Assembly: GCA_019454125.1 (NCBI GenBank)
Contig: CP075365.1
Location: 800,218-864,217 of the forward strand
Source: Fimbriimonadaceae bacterium
GTDB lineage: Bacteria; Armatimonadota; Fimbriimonadia; Fimbriimonadales; Fimbriimonadaceae
Direction of reading: 5' to 3'
Length of the DNA stretch: 64,000 nucleotides
In this document: positions 8,083 to 15,643 of the stretch, in pieces
How positions within the stretch are numbered: the first letter of the stretch is position 1
Layout of the letters: the number at the start of each line of letters is the position of its first letter
Program-made: the position numbers and the translations under genes
Notes under the pieces: generated by a model
Databases searched by the model: none
What the model was told of the DNA's origin: nothing
The model's input: the letters and a program-made list of their open reading frames with translations, nothing else

Positions 8083-8880
8083 ATGCGCCGGCCGCTTGCG
8101 ACGGCCTCCTGTCGGAAGTGCAGGTCGCAGCGCGTCAAGGTCGTCGGCAAGCCGCCGGCGGCCTGCTTTGTCGAATGCGCGGCTTGCGGGGAACGCTACC
8201 AGGTGTGCGGGGCCGAGCGGAAAGACGGAAGGCGGTGCCTATCGATCCAGTGTTTCCCGAACGGTCGTTGCCGGATGCACAAGGGAAAGGCCGCGGCTGG
8301 CGCGGCGCACCCCAACTTCAAGCATGGCAGGCGGTCGAAGTTCATGCCGGCCCCTTTGGCCGAGATCGTCGAGGAGGCTCTTGCCGACGACACCCTGCTC
8401 GGTTTAGAGGAGGACGTCGCGCTCATCGACGGCCTCATCAGCCAAGAGTTGCAGGCGCTGGCTGCGGAGACCCCCGCCGAGATGTGGGCCAAAGCGATCC
8501 TCGTGTTCCGGGCGCTAGCGCCAGACAGCGAGACCAAGGAGACTGTGAAGGTGGACAAGGGGCGGCTTACGGCACTGGGGGAAATGCTCTCGAACGGTTT
8601 TGGAGAGCGTTCGCGTCGGGCGGAGCTTGTGGCCTTGGCCGAGTCGCGCGCAAAGATCGCGGCAGCGGAGCACAGGCGCCGCCAGTTCCTTGCCGCCCAC
8701 GTCGACGCTGCCACCCTCAGGGTGTTCCTGGCCCAGCTTCAGGCGGACATCATGGAGGTGGTGCGAGATCCTGAGCAGCGGCGCGAGATCGGTCGGCGGA
8801 TTGCTGCGAGACTCGGCGCTGTCCCTGGCGGAGACGCTCATGGGCGACAGATCGATCGAGGCCCAGGGCTGCCTGGCTGA
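8083..8880 (+). CDS. Terminase small subunit-like protein with zinc-binding N terminus
   Basis: 265 residues. The first 40 residues have paired cysteines (CRKC near 10-13 and CAAC near 33-36), like a zinc ribbon. Next comes the CGAERKDGRRC ... PNGRCRMHKGKAA ... HPNFKHGRRS segment, typical of many phage small terminases. The rest is helical. It overlaps the large terminase gene by 41 bp, the usual order. Small terminases recognise the packaging site and hand DNA to the motor. There is no CGTANTKGG element here; the gap to the preceding gene is 8 bp. Confidence 0.75.
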   Translation: MRRPLATASCRKCRSQRVKVVGKPPAACFVECAACGERYQVCGAERKDGRRCLSIQCFPNGRCRMHKGKAAAGAAHPNFKHGRRSKFMPAPLAEIVEEALADDTLLGLEEDVALIDGLISQELQALAAETPAEMWAKAILVFRALAPDSETKETVKVDKGRLTALGEMLSNGFGERSRRAELVALAESRAKIAAAEHRRRQFLAAHVDAATLRVFLAQLQADIMEVVRDPEQRREIGRRIAARLGAVPGGDAHGRQIDRGPGLPG

Positions 8881-10246
8881 ACCTGGCGAGAGCTTCTTCG
8901 ACTACTGCAAGCGCTCGCGCCCCCACTTCTTGTGGCACCGGCCTGCTTTAATGATGATCAGGGCCTTGCAGGCCGTGGCCGACGGCGAGACCAAGAACCT
9001 GATCATCAACGTGCCGCCTCGGGTCGGAAAGACCGAGATCGTTAGCAGGCTCTTCCCGGCCTACTTCCTTAGCCGCTATCCCGCCCTTGACGTCGGCATT
9101 GCAAGCTACGGCGCCGAGCTTGCACACGACATCAGCAAAGAGGCGAGGGACCTCTACCTCGATGGCGGAGGCACGGTCGACCCGAGCATGCGCTCGAAGC
9201 GCCGGTGGATGACGCTCGGCGGAGGTTCCTGCTGGGCGGCCGGTGCCGGCGGCGCCATACGCGGGCGCGGGTACCACGTCGGGATCTGCGACGATCCCCA
9301 CAAAGATTGGGAAGAGGTCGCGTCCGATGCGAAACGGAGCAAGGTCGAGCGTTGGTGGCCCAACACGTGGGAGAACCGGCGGCAGCTTTACACAGCGTTC
9401 AAGCCAGCCCAGGTGGTGGTCATGCAGAGGTTGGCGGTCAACGATCTGACTGGCTTCCTGATGGCGAAGCCCGACGCGGCAAAGTGGACCGTCTTGGCCC
9501 TTGACGTCGTGCGAGCTTCGGAACCCTTCCCGGTTCCGGAAGGCGTGCGAGTCGTCACTGACGATCGGAGGCCGGGCGAGGTGATCGACCCGCGCCTCTT
9601 CAGCGAGGAGCGCATCAAGGAACTCATGCTCGACGAGGACGACTGGCTCGCACAGTTCCAGCAGCGGCCGCGTCCGGCAGGCGGAGCCGTATTCCGTGAG
9701 GAGTGGTTCTTCAAGCGGTGTTCGATCAACCTTGTCCCCCCGATGCTCCGCCGGGTCATGGGCGTAGACCTCGCTCTCACCGAGAACACGCAGAGCGACT
9801 ACACGTGCGGGATCCCGATCGGGTTCGGCGCGGACGGACTTTACTACCTCTTCCCGCCGTTTTGGGAGCGGCTAGAGGCTCCGGACACCGAGGACGGGAT
9901 CGCCCGGCACGCGCGCAAGACGCGGTGTTCGGTCATTGCGGTCGAAGCCGTGGCCTACCAGCTCTCTTTCGTGCAGAGGATGCGGCGCCGGCCTGACCTC
10001 ATGGGTGTGTCCATCGTTCCCGTCCAGGCCGACAGGGACAAGCTCGCGAGGGCCAAGGGTTGGTCGCCGATGGCCGCGGCCGGGCGGTTTGTGATCGTCG
10101 AGGACGGCTCAGACTGGTCGGCACGGGCGATCAGGCAGTTGGTCGACTTCCCGAGGGGCAAAAAAGACTTGGTCGACTCTATCGGCATCGGGCTCTCCGG
10201 TCTTGCCTCGCTGGCCAGTGGTGACGAGGGCGCGGTGTTCGGATAA
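8840..10246 (+). CDS. terL: Terminase large subunit
   Basis: I choose ATG 8840 (468 residues), because the frame upstream of it overlaps the small subunit and looks like shadow sequence. The N-terminal ATPase has Walker A NVPPRVGKTE (57-66) and a following hydrophobic strand ending in DD as the likely Walker B. The C-terminal half opens with MGVDLAL, the first acidic strand of the RNase H-like nuclease. This is the DNA packaging motor that cuts concatemers and pumps DNA through the portal, which is encoded next. Confidence 0.92.
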   Translation: MGDRSIEAQGCLAEPGESFFDYCKRSRPHFLWHRPALMMIRALQAVADGETKNLIINVPPRVGKTEIVSRLFPAYFLSRYPALDVGIASYGAELAHDISKEARDLYLDGGGTVDPSMRSKRRWMTLGGGSCWAAGAGGAIRGRGYHVGICDDPHKDWEEVASDAKRSKVERWWPNTWENRRQLYTAFKPAQVVVMQRLAVNDLTGFLMAKPDAAKWTVLALDVVRASEPFPVPEGVRVVTDDRRPGEVIDPRLFSEERIKELMLDEDDWLAQFQQRPRPAGGAVFREEWFFKRCSINLVPPMLRRVMGVDLALTENTQSDYTCGIPIGFGADGLYYLFPPFWERLEAPDTEDGIARHARKTRCSVIAVEAVAYQLSFVQRMRRRPDLMGVSIVPVQADRDKLARAKGWSPMAAAGRFVIVEDGSDWSARAIRQLVDFPRGKKDLVDSIGIGLSGLASLASGDEGAVFG

Positions 10247-10268
10247 AAGAAAGGGGATACGGACAGTC

Positions 10269-10277
10269 CGTAGTTGG
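10269..10277 (+). promoter_or_regulatory. CGTANTKGG element, copy 4
   Basis: CGTAGTTGG; 6 bp separate TAGTTG from ATG 10283 of the portal gene. Confidence 0.6.
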
Positions 10278-10282
10278 CGCCG

Positions 10283-11719
10283 ATGCCGCCCACGCCTGAC
10301 CAGCTGGCCGATGAATTTGTGACCGGGGGCTCGCCAGACTTTGTGATGGCGGCCTATGCAGCCGTTCGAGCGGTCTCGCCCCGTTACATCGACGACGTGA
10401 CGACGGGGCAGTTACCGAGCGACGTTTACGAGCGGATGCTGCGGGAGACGTCTGTGGCCAGCGCGTACGACACCTACAAGCTCGCCACGCTCAGCGGAGG
10501 GTACCGGGTCGCCCCGGCGGTGGCTATGCCCCCGGCAGCGCGGAGGGCCGATCGCCCTGAAGAGGTGGCTGCAGCAGACCGGGCGGAGGAACTCGCACAA
10601 TTCGTGCGCCGGTCGGTCGAGGCGTCTATCCCGACGTTCCGAGAATCGCTCAAAGCGCTTCTCGACGGTGCGGCTTTTGGCAGCAAGGTGCTCGAGGTCG
10701 TCCTGAAGCCTGGCGAGGGCGAGGACGCCGGCCGATGGGTGCTCGACGGTTTGCGGCCGAAATCGGCTGGCCGGCTCGCTTACGTGCTCGACGACAAAGA
10801 CCGGTTGCTCGGCGTGTTGCCGGTGAACACCGGAACGTCAGCGACGATCGGAATGACATTTGCGAGCGAGGCGGAGGTCACGGAAATGCTGCCGCCCGAG
10901 AAGTTCGTCATCTATTCGCGCGACCCGCGGGACGGCGACCCGCGAGGACGGTCGGTGCTTCGCCCGGCCTACACGCCGTGGTTCATGCTCACGCAGGTCG
11001 TGCCGGAGTTCTTCAAATATCTCGGGAAGTTCAGCAGTCCACAGGTGATCGGGAAGTGCAGCCCGAACGAAAACGGCGAGGTCCCTCAGTACGACGCTGA
11101 CGGGACGCCGATGACCGACTCCTCGGGAGCCCCTAAAATGACCTCGGCCCAGCGACGTCTGCTGGGCCAGCTGCTCGGCTGGAAGAACGCGTGGGCCCTT
11201 GCCGTGCCGGCCGGCACCGAGGTCGAAATGCTCGAAGCCAAGAGCAACGGCGAGGCCTTTCGTCATGCCCTCGATTATTTCAAGCGCGAGATCCACGAGG
11301 CGATCCTGGGAACGGCACAGGCCACAACCGAAGCGAAGCACGAGAGTCGCTCCAGCAAGGACATCGGCCAAGACATCTTGGGGCTGCGCGTCTCAGACCA
11401 GCGACAAGCGATCGAAGAGGTCGTCGGCGGGTTCTTCCGCTTGCTGGTCGAGTTGAATTTCGGGCCTGACGACGCAAAGCTCGCGCCATACCTTAGCCTC
11501 GGCTCTGTCGAGCAGCAGGACAAGTGGAAGGGGCTACAGGCTGTGGCGGACGCGTACGCGAAGGGGTACGTGCACGATTCCCAACTCCCAGAGCTTGACG
11601 CGGAGCTCGGCCTCCCCGAGCGCGACATGGAAGCTATCGCCGCGGATAAGGCCGAGCGCGCGTTACGAGAGCAGGCACAGGCTGAGGAGGCCAGGCGGCT
11701 ATTCACGCCTGCGGGATGA
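10283..11719 (+). CDS. Portal protein, DUF935 (Mu gp29-like) family
   Basis: 478 residues from ATG 10283; an upstream in-frame TTG lies inside the CGTANTKGG element and is not used here. Features of DUF935 portals are visible: an N-terminal segment about oligomer placement (DVYERMLRETSVASAYDTYKLA), a mid-region DGAAFGSKVLEVV, the stretch FFKYLGKFSSPQVIGK, and a C-terminal helical tail rich in Glu and Ala. The portal sits at one capsid vertex and is the channel for DNA. The order terS, terL, portal, MuF head protein is conserved in Mu-like head modules. Confidence 0.85.
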   Translation: MPPTPDQLADEFVTGGSPDFVMAAYAAVRAVSPRYIDDVTTGQLPSDVYERMLRETSVASAYDTYKLATLSGGYRVAPAVAMPPAARRADRPEEVAAADRAEELAQFVRRSVEASIPTFRESLKALLDGAAFGSKVLEVVLKPGEGEDAGRWVLDGLRPKSAGRLAYVLDDKDRLLGVLPVNTGTSATIGMTFASEAEVTEMLPPEKFVIYSRDPRDGDPRGRSVLRPAYTPWFMLTQVVPEFFKYLGKFSSPQVIGKCSPNENGEVPQYDADGTPMTDSSGAPKMTSAQRRLLGQLLGWKNAWALAVPAGTEVEMLEAKSNGEAFRHALDYFKREIHEAILGTAQATTEAKHESRSSKDIGQDILGLRVSDQRQAIEEVVGGFFRLLVELNFGPDDAKLAPYLSLGSVEQQDKWKGLQAVADAYAKGYVHDSQLPELDAELGLPERDMEAIAADKAERALREQAQAEEARRLFTPAG

Positions 11720-11944
11720 ATAGCGTCTCAAACGTTTGAAACATTCCTCCTTTGGGAGCCGTTGCGGGCCCCGATAATAGAGACGTAGAAAGCTGTCGCG
11801 ATAGAGCACTAGTAGTAGGACTACGACCCAAATCTCTGTTGTCACACTAAGCTTTTACCATGGGTCCTTACATCGCAGAAAACTTCTGCGGCTAGAGATT
11901 TTATTTAATAGGCCGTCCTAGAAATTCGCTGGTTCGGCCTGCGG
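11720..11944. other. AT-richer non-coding spacer between portal and MuF genes
   Basis: About 225 bp, clearly lower in GC than its surroundings. It holds a perfect 12-bp palindrome TCAAACGTTTGA at 11728-11739, a GATAAT hexamer at 11773-11778 that could be a -10 box, an 11-codon ORF at 11860-11895, and a 7-bp hairpin CGCAGAA-AAC-TTCTGCG at 11874-11890 followed by a T-rich stretch, possibly a terminator. It looks like a small regulatory insertion in an otherwise tightly packed head module. Confidence 0.5.
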
Positions 11945-11953
11945 CGTAGTGGG
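11945..11953 (+). promoter_or_regulatory. CGTANTKGG element, copy 5
   Basis: CGTAGTGGG; 7 bp separate TAGTGG from the GTG start at 11960. Confidence 0.55.
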
Positions 11954-11959
11954 TCGTCC

Positions 11960-13009
11960 GTGGCCTGGCCTAAAGTGCTGTTCGGCGTCCCCAAGCGAGA
12001 CCCGGGGGCGAGCGACGTCTATGCCGTCGCGGCCAGGCACCGTCAGCGCTTGCTCGAGGGCGAGGCAAAGGCGGTGCGCGAAATCCAGCGCGCCTACCGG
12101 ATCGCCGAACGCGGGATGCGCCGGCGGCTCGCAGAAGTCCAGGCACAGGTCGAGCGGGCTACGGCAAACGGCGAATTGGTCAGTCGTGCCTGGCTCGAGC
12201 GACAGGAGCGCTGGGCAGCGTTGCTGGCCGCGGTAAACCGTGAGTCGGCCCGTTTTGCCGGAAAGGCGCTGGGCACGGCGACACGGCGCCAGCGCGAGTC
12301 GGCGCTGGCCGGGCGGGCCGACTCCGAGGAGCTCGTCCGGGCAACTTCGGTGCGTTCGTCGTTCCGCTCGTTGCCCAAAGCCGCGTTTGAGGACCTGGTC
12401 GGCAGCTTTAGCGACGGATCCCCGCTGACGGGCCTGTTCGAAGACGTGGCCAGTGGGGCCGCAAAGGTCGCGCAGGAGGTTTGGTTCGACGGGCTCGCCG
12501 CCGGCGAGAACCCGCGCAAGATCGGCAGGCGCCTCAATGAACGGCTGGGCCAGGCGCTGCAAGGCCGTGGCGTATTGATCGCCCGGACCGAGTCGATCCG
12601 GGTCTACACAACCGCGCAGCAGCGGAACTACTCCGCCAACAAGGACGTTGTCGAAGCCTCGATCATCGTTTCCGCGTTGGACGCCCGCACCTGCCCGATG
12701 TGCGTGGCTCAGCACGGGCAGGTGCTCCAGCACGGCGAGTCGTTCCACCGGCACCCGGGGTGCAGGTGCACGCTCCGTCCGAAGGTCAAGTATTTCGAGA
12801 CGAAGGTCGAGACCGGGGAAGAGTGGCTCCGCAGGCAGCCCGCCGATGTGGCCCGGGAAAAGCTAGGCAAAGCCAGGTACGAGTTGTGGAGGGACGGCCG
12901 GATCGGCCTTTCCGACATCTACGTCGAGACCATGCACCCAAAGTGGGGGCCGGGTCTGCGCATGCGGCCGATCGACAGCGTGCTTGATCGCGCGGGTAAA
13001 CCCGGCTGA
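11960..13009 (+). CDS. MuF-type head morphogenesis protein
   Basis: 349 residues, GTG start 7 bp after a CGTANTKGG element. After a basic helical N-terminal region, the MuF core is seen at about residues 205-275: a helix with RTES, then LDARTCPMC, and a HPGCRC ending. That is the Cys/His set typical of the phage Mu gpF minor head protein domain. MuF proteins associate with the portal and are packaged in the head; in many phages they carry a C-terminal enzymatic domain. Here the protein stops after RAGKPG and a zincin-type domain follows in an overlapping frame. Confidence 0.85.
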   Translation: MAWPKVLFGVPKRDPGASDVYAVAARHRQRLLEGEAKAVREIQRAYRIAERGMRRRLAEVQAQVERATANGELVSRAWLERQERWAALLAAVNRESARFAGKALGTATRRQRESALAGRADSEELVRATSVRSSFRSLPKAAFEDLVGSFSDGSPLTGLFEDVASGAAKVAQEVWFDGLAAGENPRKIGRRLNERLGQALQGRGVLIARTESIRVYTTAQQRNYSANKDVVEASIIVSALDARTCPMCVAQHGQVLQHGESFHRHPGCRCTLRPKVKYFETKVETGEEWLRRQPADVAREKLGKARYELWRDGRIGLSDIYVETMHPKWGPGLRMRPIDSVLDRAGKPG

Positions 13010-13467
13010 ACCCGCTTGCCTCTAACCGAAGGTTCACGCTCATACACGAGTACGGCCATTACCTTGACGAGGGCATCGCCTCGCAGACCGACCGCGGGAG
13101 CGTCACTTCCCGTGCCTTAGAGGGCGATGGGCCGGCCCAAAGGTTTTTCGAGGCGGCCCTGGACTCCGACGAGATGTCCATTTGCGCCTACATCGCCCAA
13201 ACGGGCCGACTGCCAATCCCAGGGGAGCCAGAGGCTGACGAAAACGCGGTCGAGTGGGCCAGGTACCTCCTTCTCCCCCAAGAAATGTGGGCTAGGGCTT
13301 ACGCGCAGTACATTGCCGCTAAGTCGCGCGACAAGGCAGCGATGGAGGGCGTCCGAACCTCTTTGGAGGGGCATCCCCTCCAGGCGCTGGCACAATGGAG
13401 CGACTTTGACCGTATTGGAGAGGCGGTCGAGGAGGTTTTAGAGTCATGGAAGTTCCGAAAAAAGTGA
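13006..13467 (+). CDS. HEYGH metallopeptidase-like protein with CTG start
   Basis: The frame is open between a TAA at 12997 and 13467 but has no ATG, GTG or TTG until 13174. A CTG at 13006 overlaps the MuF stop (CTGA), mimicking the ATGA/GTGA couplings used elsewhere in this phage. From that CTG the product has 153 residues with HEYGH at 14-18, a zinc HExxH site. Starting at 13174 would lose the motif. Similar zincin-type domains occur fused to the C terminus of MuF proteins, so this could be translated by restart at CTG or by frameshift from the MuF gene. The C-terminal half is helical and acidic. Confidence 0.6.
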   Translation: MNPLASNRRFTLIHEYGHYLDEGIASQTDRGSVTSRALEGDGPAQRFFEAALDSDEMSICAYIAQTGRLPIPGEPEADENAVEWARYLLLPQEMWARAYAQYIAAKSRDKAAMEGVRTSLEGHPLQALAQWSDFDRIGEAVEEVLESWKFRKK

Positions 13468-13613
13468 AGCGGCGCATGAAGGGGTTAAATCCCCAAGACT
13501 TCGTGGCACCTAAGTTCAAGCCTGACCTGCTCGTCTCCGGCCCGGACGGCCCAAAGCCGTTGAAAGTAGACCCGCTGGCGTTCATCGAGAAGGTCAAGAA
13601 GCCCAAGGGTTAG
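13446..13613 (+). CDS. Small basic protein
   Basis: 55 residues from ATG 13446, overlapping the previous gene by 22 bp. It is rich in Lys and Pro (MEVPKKVKRRMKGL at the start, FIEKVKKPKG at the end). No family recognised. Position between the MuF-associated peptidase and the protease-scaffold gene suggests a head-related role. Confidence 0.5.
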   Translation: MEVPKKVKRRMKGLNPQDFVAPKFKPDLLVSGPDGPKPLKVDPLAFIEKVKKPKG

Positions 13614-13614
13614 G

Positions 13615-13623
13615 CGTAGTTGG
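13615..13623 (+). promoter_or_regulatory. CGTANTKGG element, copy 6
   Basis: CGTAGTTGG; 8 bp separate TAGTTG from ATG 13631. Confidence 0.6.
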
Positions 13624-13630
13624 GCCGGCG

Positions 13631-14857
13631 ATGGCCCAAAAACTGAGCCTTGACGACGTGCGGCAGCTGGTGCGGGCCGCTATCCTCTCGACACTTCCGC
13701 CGGACACGCCGGCCTACGTCTACGACCTCTACGACGACGCGGCGGTTTACGGCATCGACCAGCCGAACGGCACCGTGCGGCACTATCGCGTGCCTTACGA
13801 GATCGATGACGACGGGAAGGTGACCCTTGGCCAGTCGGAAGAGGTGCGGCAGGTGCGGACTTGGGAGACGATCAAGTACACCAAGTTTACGGCCGGGCAC
13901 ATCGAGGAGCTGGCGGACGGCTCGATCGAGGTCACCGCGAAGTTGTTCACGATCGGTGACTATCCGGACAAAGGGTTTGGCATCAACGAGGCCGAGGCCG
14001 ACGAGGCCGTCACAGAGATTGACGCGCTCCCGGCGCCGGTGATCGTCGAGCACATGCGCAGCGTCTTTACCCATGCCGACCCGTTCAACGTCGGCAAGCT
14101 TGCCAAGGTTTGGCGTGAAGGACTCGACCTGTTCGGCAAGATTCGGTTCAGCGGCTGGGTCAAGGACGCGCTTAAAGGGCAGGCGCCCAAGCTCTCGCTA
14201 GGTTGGAGCCAGCATCCCAAGCGCATCGTCGAGGTCTCGCTGGTCCTCGATCCCAGGGTCGAGGACGCGGGCCTGCTCGCCGCCTTCTCCTCAAAGCCGG
14301 CACGTATTGGGGGCGCGATGAAGAACTTCTGGGCGGGCCTGAAAGGGCTCCTAAACCAGACGCCGGACGAAGAGCTGGCGCAGTTCGGCGCAGCCGCGCC
14401 GGGCTCGCCCGCCCATTCGAGCGGCGTCTCCGCCGAACAGGTCGGCGAGATCGTCACTCAAAAACTGGCGGAGTTCAAGGCCAGTCTTGGCGCTGCCGCG
14501 CCCCAGGCTGCCACAGACGGGCAGCTCGACGCGGCGGTGGCCACTTTCACCGCCGAGATCAAGGCAGGGGGCCGCGTCCCGCCCGCCGCGGTCGAGGCCT
14601 TTTCTGCGCAGTACCGCCAGGCGCTGCTCGACGATAACGGCGGCACCGTGGTCTTTTCTGCCGGGCGACCCGCGGAGGGCCTGCGGGCGGCTGCCCTTCG
14701 CCAGACCATCGCCGGCCTGCCTAAGGTCGGCTGGACCGAGGAGTTGGTGAACGGCAAGCTGGTCGTCATGGGTGCCGAGACAAAGCTTGACGAAGACGGC
14801 GTCCTGCCGGTCTCGGTGAGCGCCGAAAAGGTCTTTGGCAAGGGAGGCAAGGCGTAA
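13631..14857 (+). CDS. Prohead protease fused to scaffold
   Basis: 408 residues. The first about 225 residues look like a phage head-maturation protease region (VYDLYDDAAVYG, then ITV-type strands, SVFTHADPFNVGKLAKVW, APKLSLGWS and EVSLVLDPRVEDAG). The last about 180 are helical, Ala/Gln/Glu-rich and scaffold-like. The position directly before decoration and capsid genes fits. Catalytic residues cannot be assigned with confidence. A CGTATTGGG element at 14303 precedes an internal in-frame ATG at 14318 that separates the two halves, so the gene probably makes both a protease-scaffold and a free scaffold. Confidence 0.65.
   Translation: MAQKLSLDDVRQLVRAAILSTLPPDTPAYVYDLYDDAAVYGIDQPNGTVRHYRVPYEIDDDGKVTLGQSEEVRQVRTWETIKYTKFTAGHIEELADGSIEVTAKLFTIGDYPDKGFGINEAEADEAVTEIDALPAPVIVEHMRSVFTHADPFNVGKLAKVWREGLDLFGKIRFSGWVKDALKGQAPKLSLGWSQHPKRIVEVSLVLDPRVEDAGLLAAFSSKPARIGGAMKNFWAGLKGLLNQTPDEELAQFGAAAPGSPAHSSGVSAEQVGEIVTQKLAEFKASLGAAAPQAATDGQLDAAVATFTAEIKAGGRVPPAAVEAFSAQYRQALLDDNGGTVVFSAGRPAEGLRAAALRQTIAGLPKVGWTEELVNGKLVVMGAETKLDEDGVLPVSVSAEKVFGKGGKA
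14303..14311 (+). promoter_or_regulatory. CGTANTKGG element, internal copy before nested scaffold start
   Basis: CGTATTGGG inside the protease-scaffold gene; 7 bp separate TATTGG from an in-frame ATG at 14318, the same geometry as the intergenic copies. Confidence 0.6.
14318..14857 (+). CDS. Nested scaffold protein (internal start)
   Basis: 179 residues in frame with the protease gene, starting at its Met230 (MKNFWAGLKGLLNQTPDEEL). The segment is mostly helical with Ala, Gln and Glu, as expected of a capsid scaffold. Lambda makes Nu3 in the same way from inside gene C. The support here is the conserved element exactly 7 bp before the internal ATG and the domain boundary at that point. Expression is inferred. 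Confidence 0.5.
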   Translation: MKNFWAGLKGLLNQTPDEELAQFGAAAPGSPAHSSGVSAEQVGEIVTQKLAEFKASLGAAAPQAATDGQLDAAVATFTAEIKAGGRVPPAAVEAFSAQYRQALLDDNGGTVVFSAGRPAEGLRAAALRQTIAGLPKVGWTEELVNGKLVVMGAETKLDEDGVLPVSVSAEKVFGKGGKA

Positions 14858-15627
14858 TGCCAGGTTTCGGCCCTACGGACATCGGAAAGACCGGTCGCGG
14901 CCTGACCTGCATCGCCGACCCGAGCACCGGCCGGCGGAAGGTCGGGGGCTTGACGATCGACTGGAGCACTGTCCCCACGATCGGCATCAATGAAGTGCAG
15001 ACTGTGACTGTCACCGGCTCACCGACCGGCGGCACGTTCCAGTTGGGTTTCGGCGGCCAGACCACGTCTAACCTGAACCACAACGCTGACGCGGCGACGA
15101 TCGAGGCGGCGCTCGAGGCGCTCAGCACGATCGGCAACGGTAACGCCAGGGTCTCTGGCACCGGGCCGTTCACGGTCGAGTTCGTCGAGGGCCTCCGCAA
15201 CAGCGACGTGGCGTTGATGACCCTCGCCGCGAACAACCTGACGGGCGGTTCCACGCCGAGCGTCACGATCGTCGAGACGACGAAGGGCCGCGCGGAAGCG
15301 GATTTGACCCTGACGGACGGCACGGTGGTCAAAGCCGGCGACAAGTTCCTCGAGTACGGCACGGTCTTGGTGGAGATCACGGCCAGCGGGAAGTACGGCC
15401 CCTACGACGCTAACGCGAGCGACGGGCGGCAGACGGTGGCCAGCAAGCGTGGCAAAGTGTGGATCAAGGGCCAGACGCTCGTAAAGAGCGAGCTCGGTAG
15501 CGACCACACCGGAGACGTCTACGACGAGGGCATCTTCTTCAAGGCGCGGGTCAAGGTCGGTGGCACGGGGCAGCCCACGGAGGCCAACCTCCTCTCCGCC
15601 CTGCCGGGAGTGACCTGGACCTCGTAA
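14857..15627 (+). CDS. Head decoration protein with inserted repeat domain
   Basis: 256 residues; ATG overlaps the scaffold stop by one base, with GGAGG about 11 bases upstream. The C-terminal half (LTDGTVVKAGDKF, GKYGPYDANASDG, VYDEGIFFKARV) resembles lambda gpD-type decoration proteins. Inserted after residue about 45 is a domain of about 95 residues beginning VQTVTVTGSPTGGTF and ending SVTIVETTKG. The same domain occurs in the tail gene at 20747. Decoration proteins bind the expanded capsid and stabilise it; the extra domain would project from the surface. Confidence 0.65.
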   Translation: MPGFGPTDIGKTGRGLTCIADPSTGRRKVGGLTIDWSTVPTIGINEVQTVTVTGSPTGGTFQLGFGGQTTSNLNHNADAATIEAALEALSTIGNGNARVSGTGPFTVEFVEGLRNSDVALMTLAANNLTGGSTPSVTIVETTKGRAEADLTLTDGTVVKAGDKFLEYGTVLVEITASGKYGPYDANASDGRQTVASKRGKVWIKGQTLVKSELGSDHTGDVYDEGIFFKARVKVGGTGQPTEANLLSALPGVTWTS

Positions 15628-15643
15628 GAGGGGAGCTAAGACA

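Noticed and set aside
13411-13419. CGTATTGGA as another copy of the promoter-like element
   Set aside because: One base off consensus and no start codon at the required 6-8 bp spacing.
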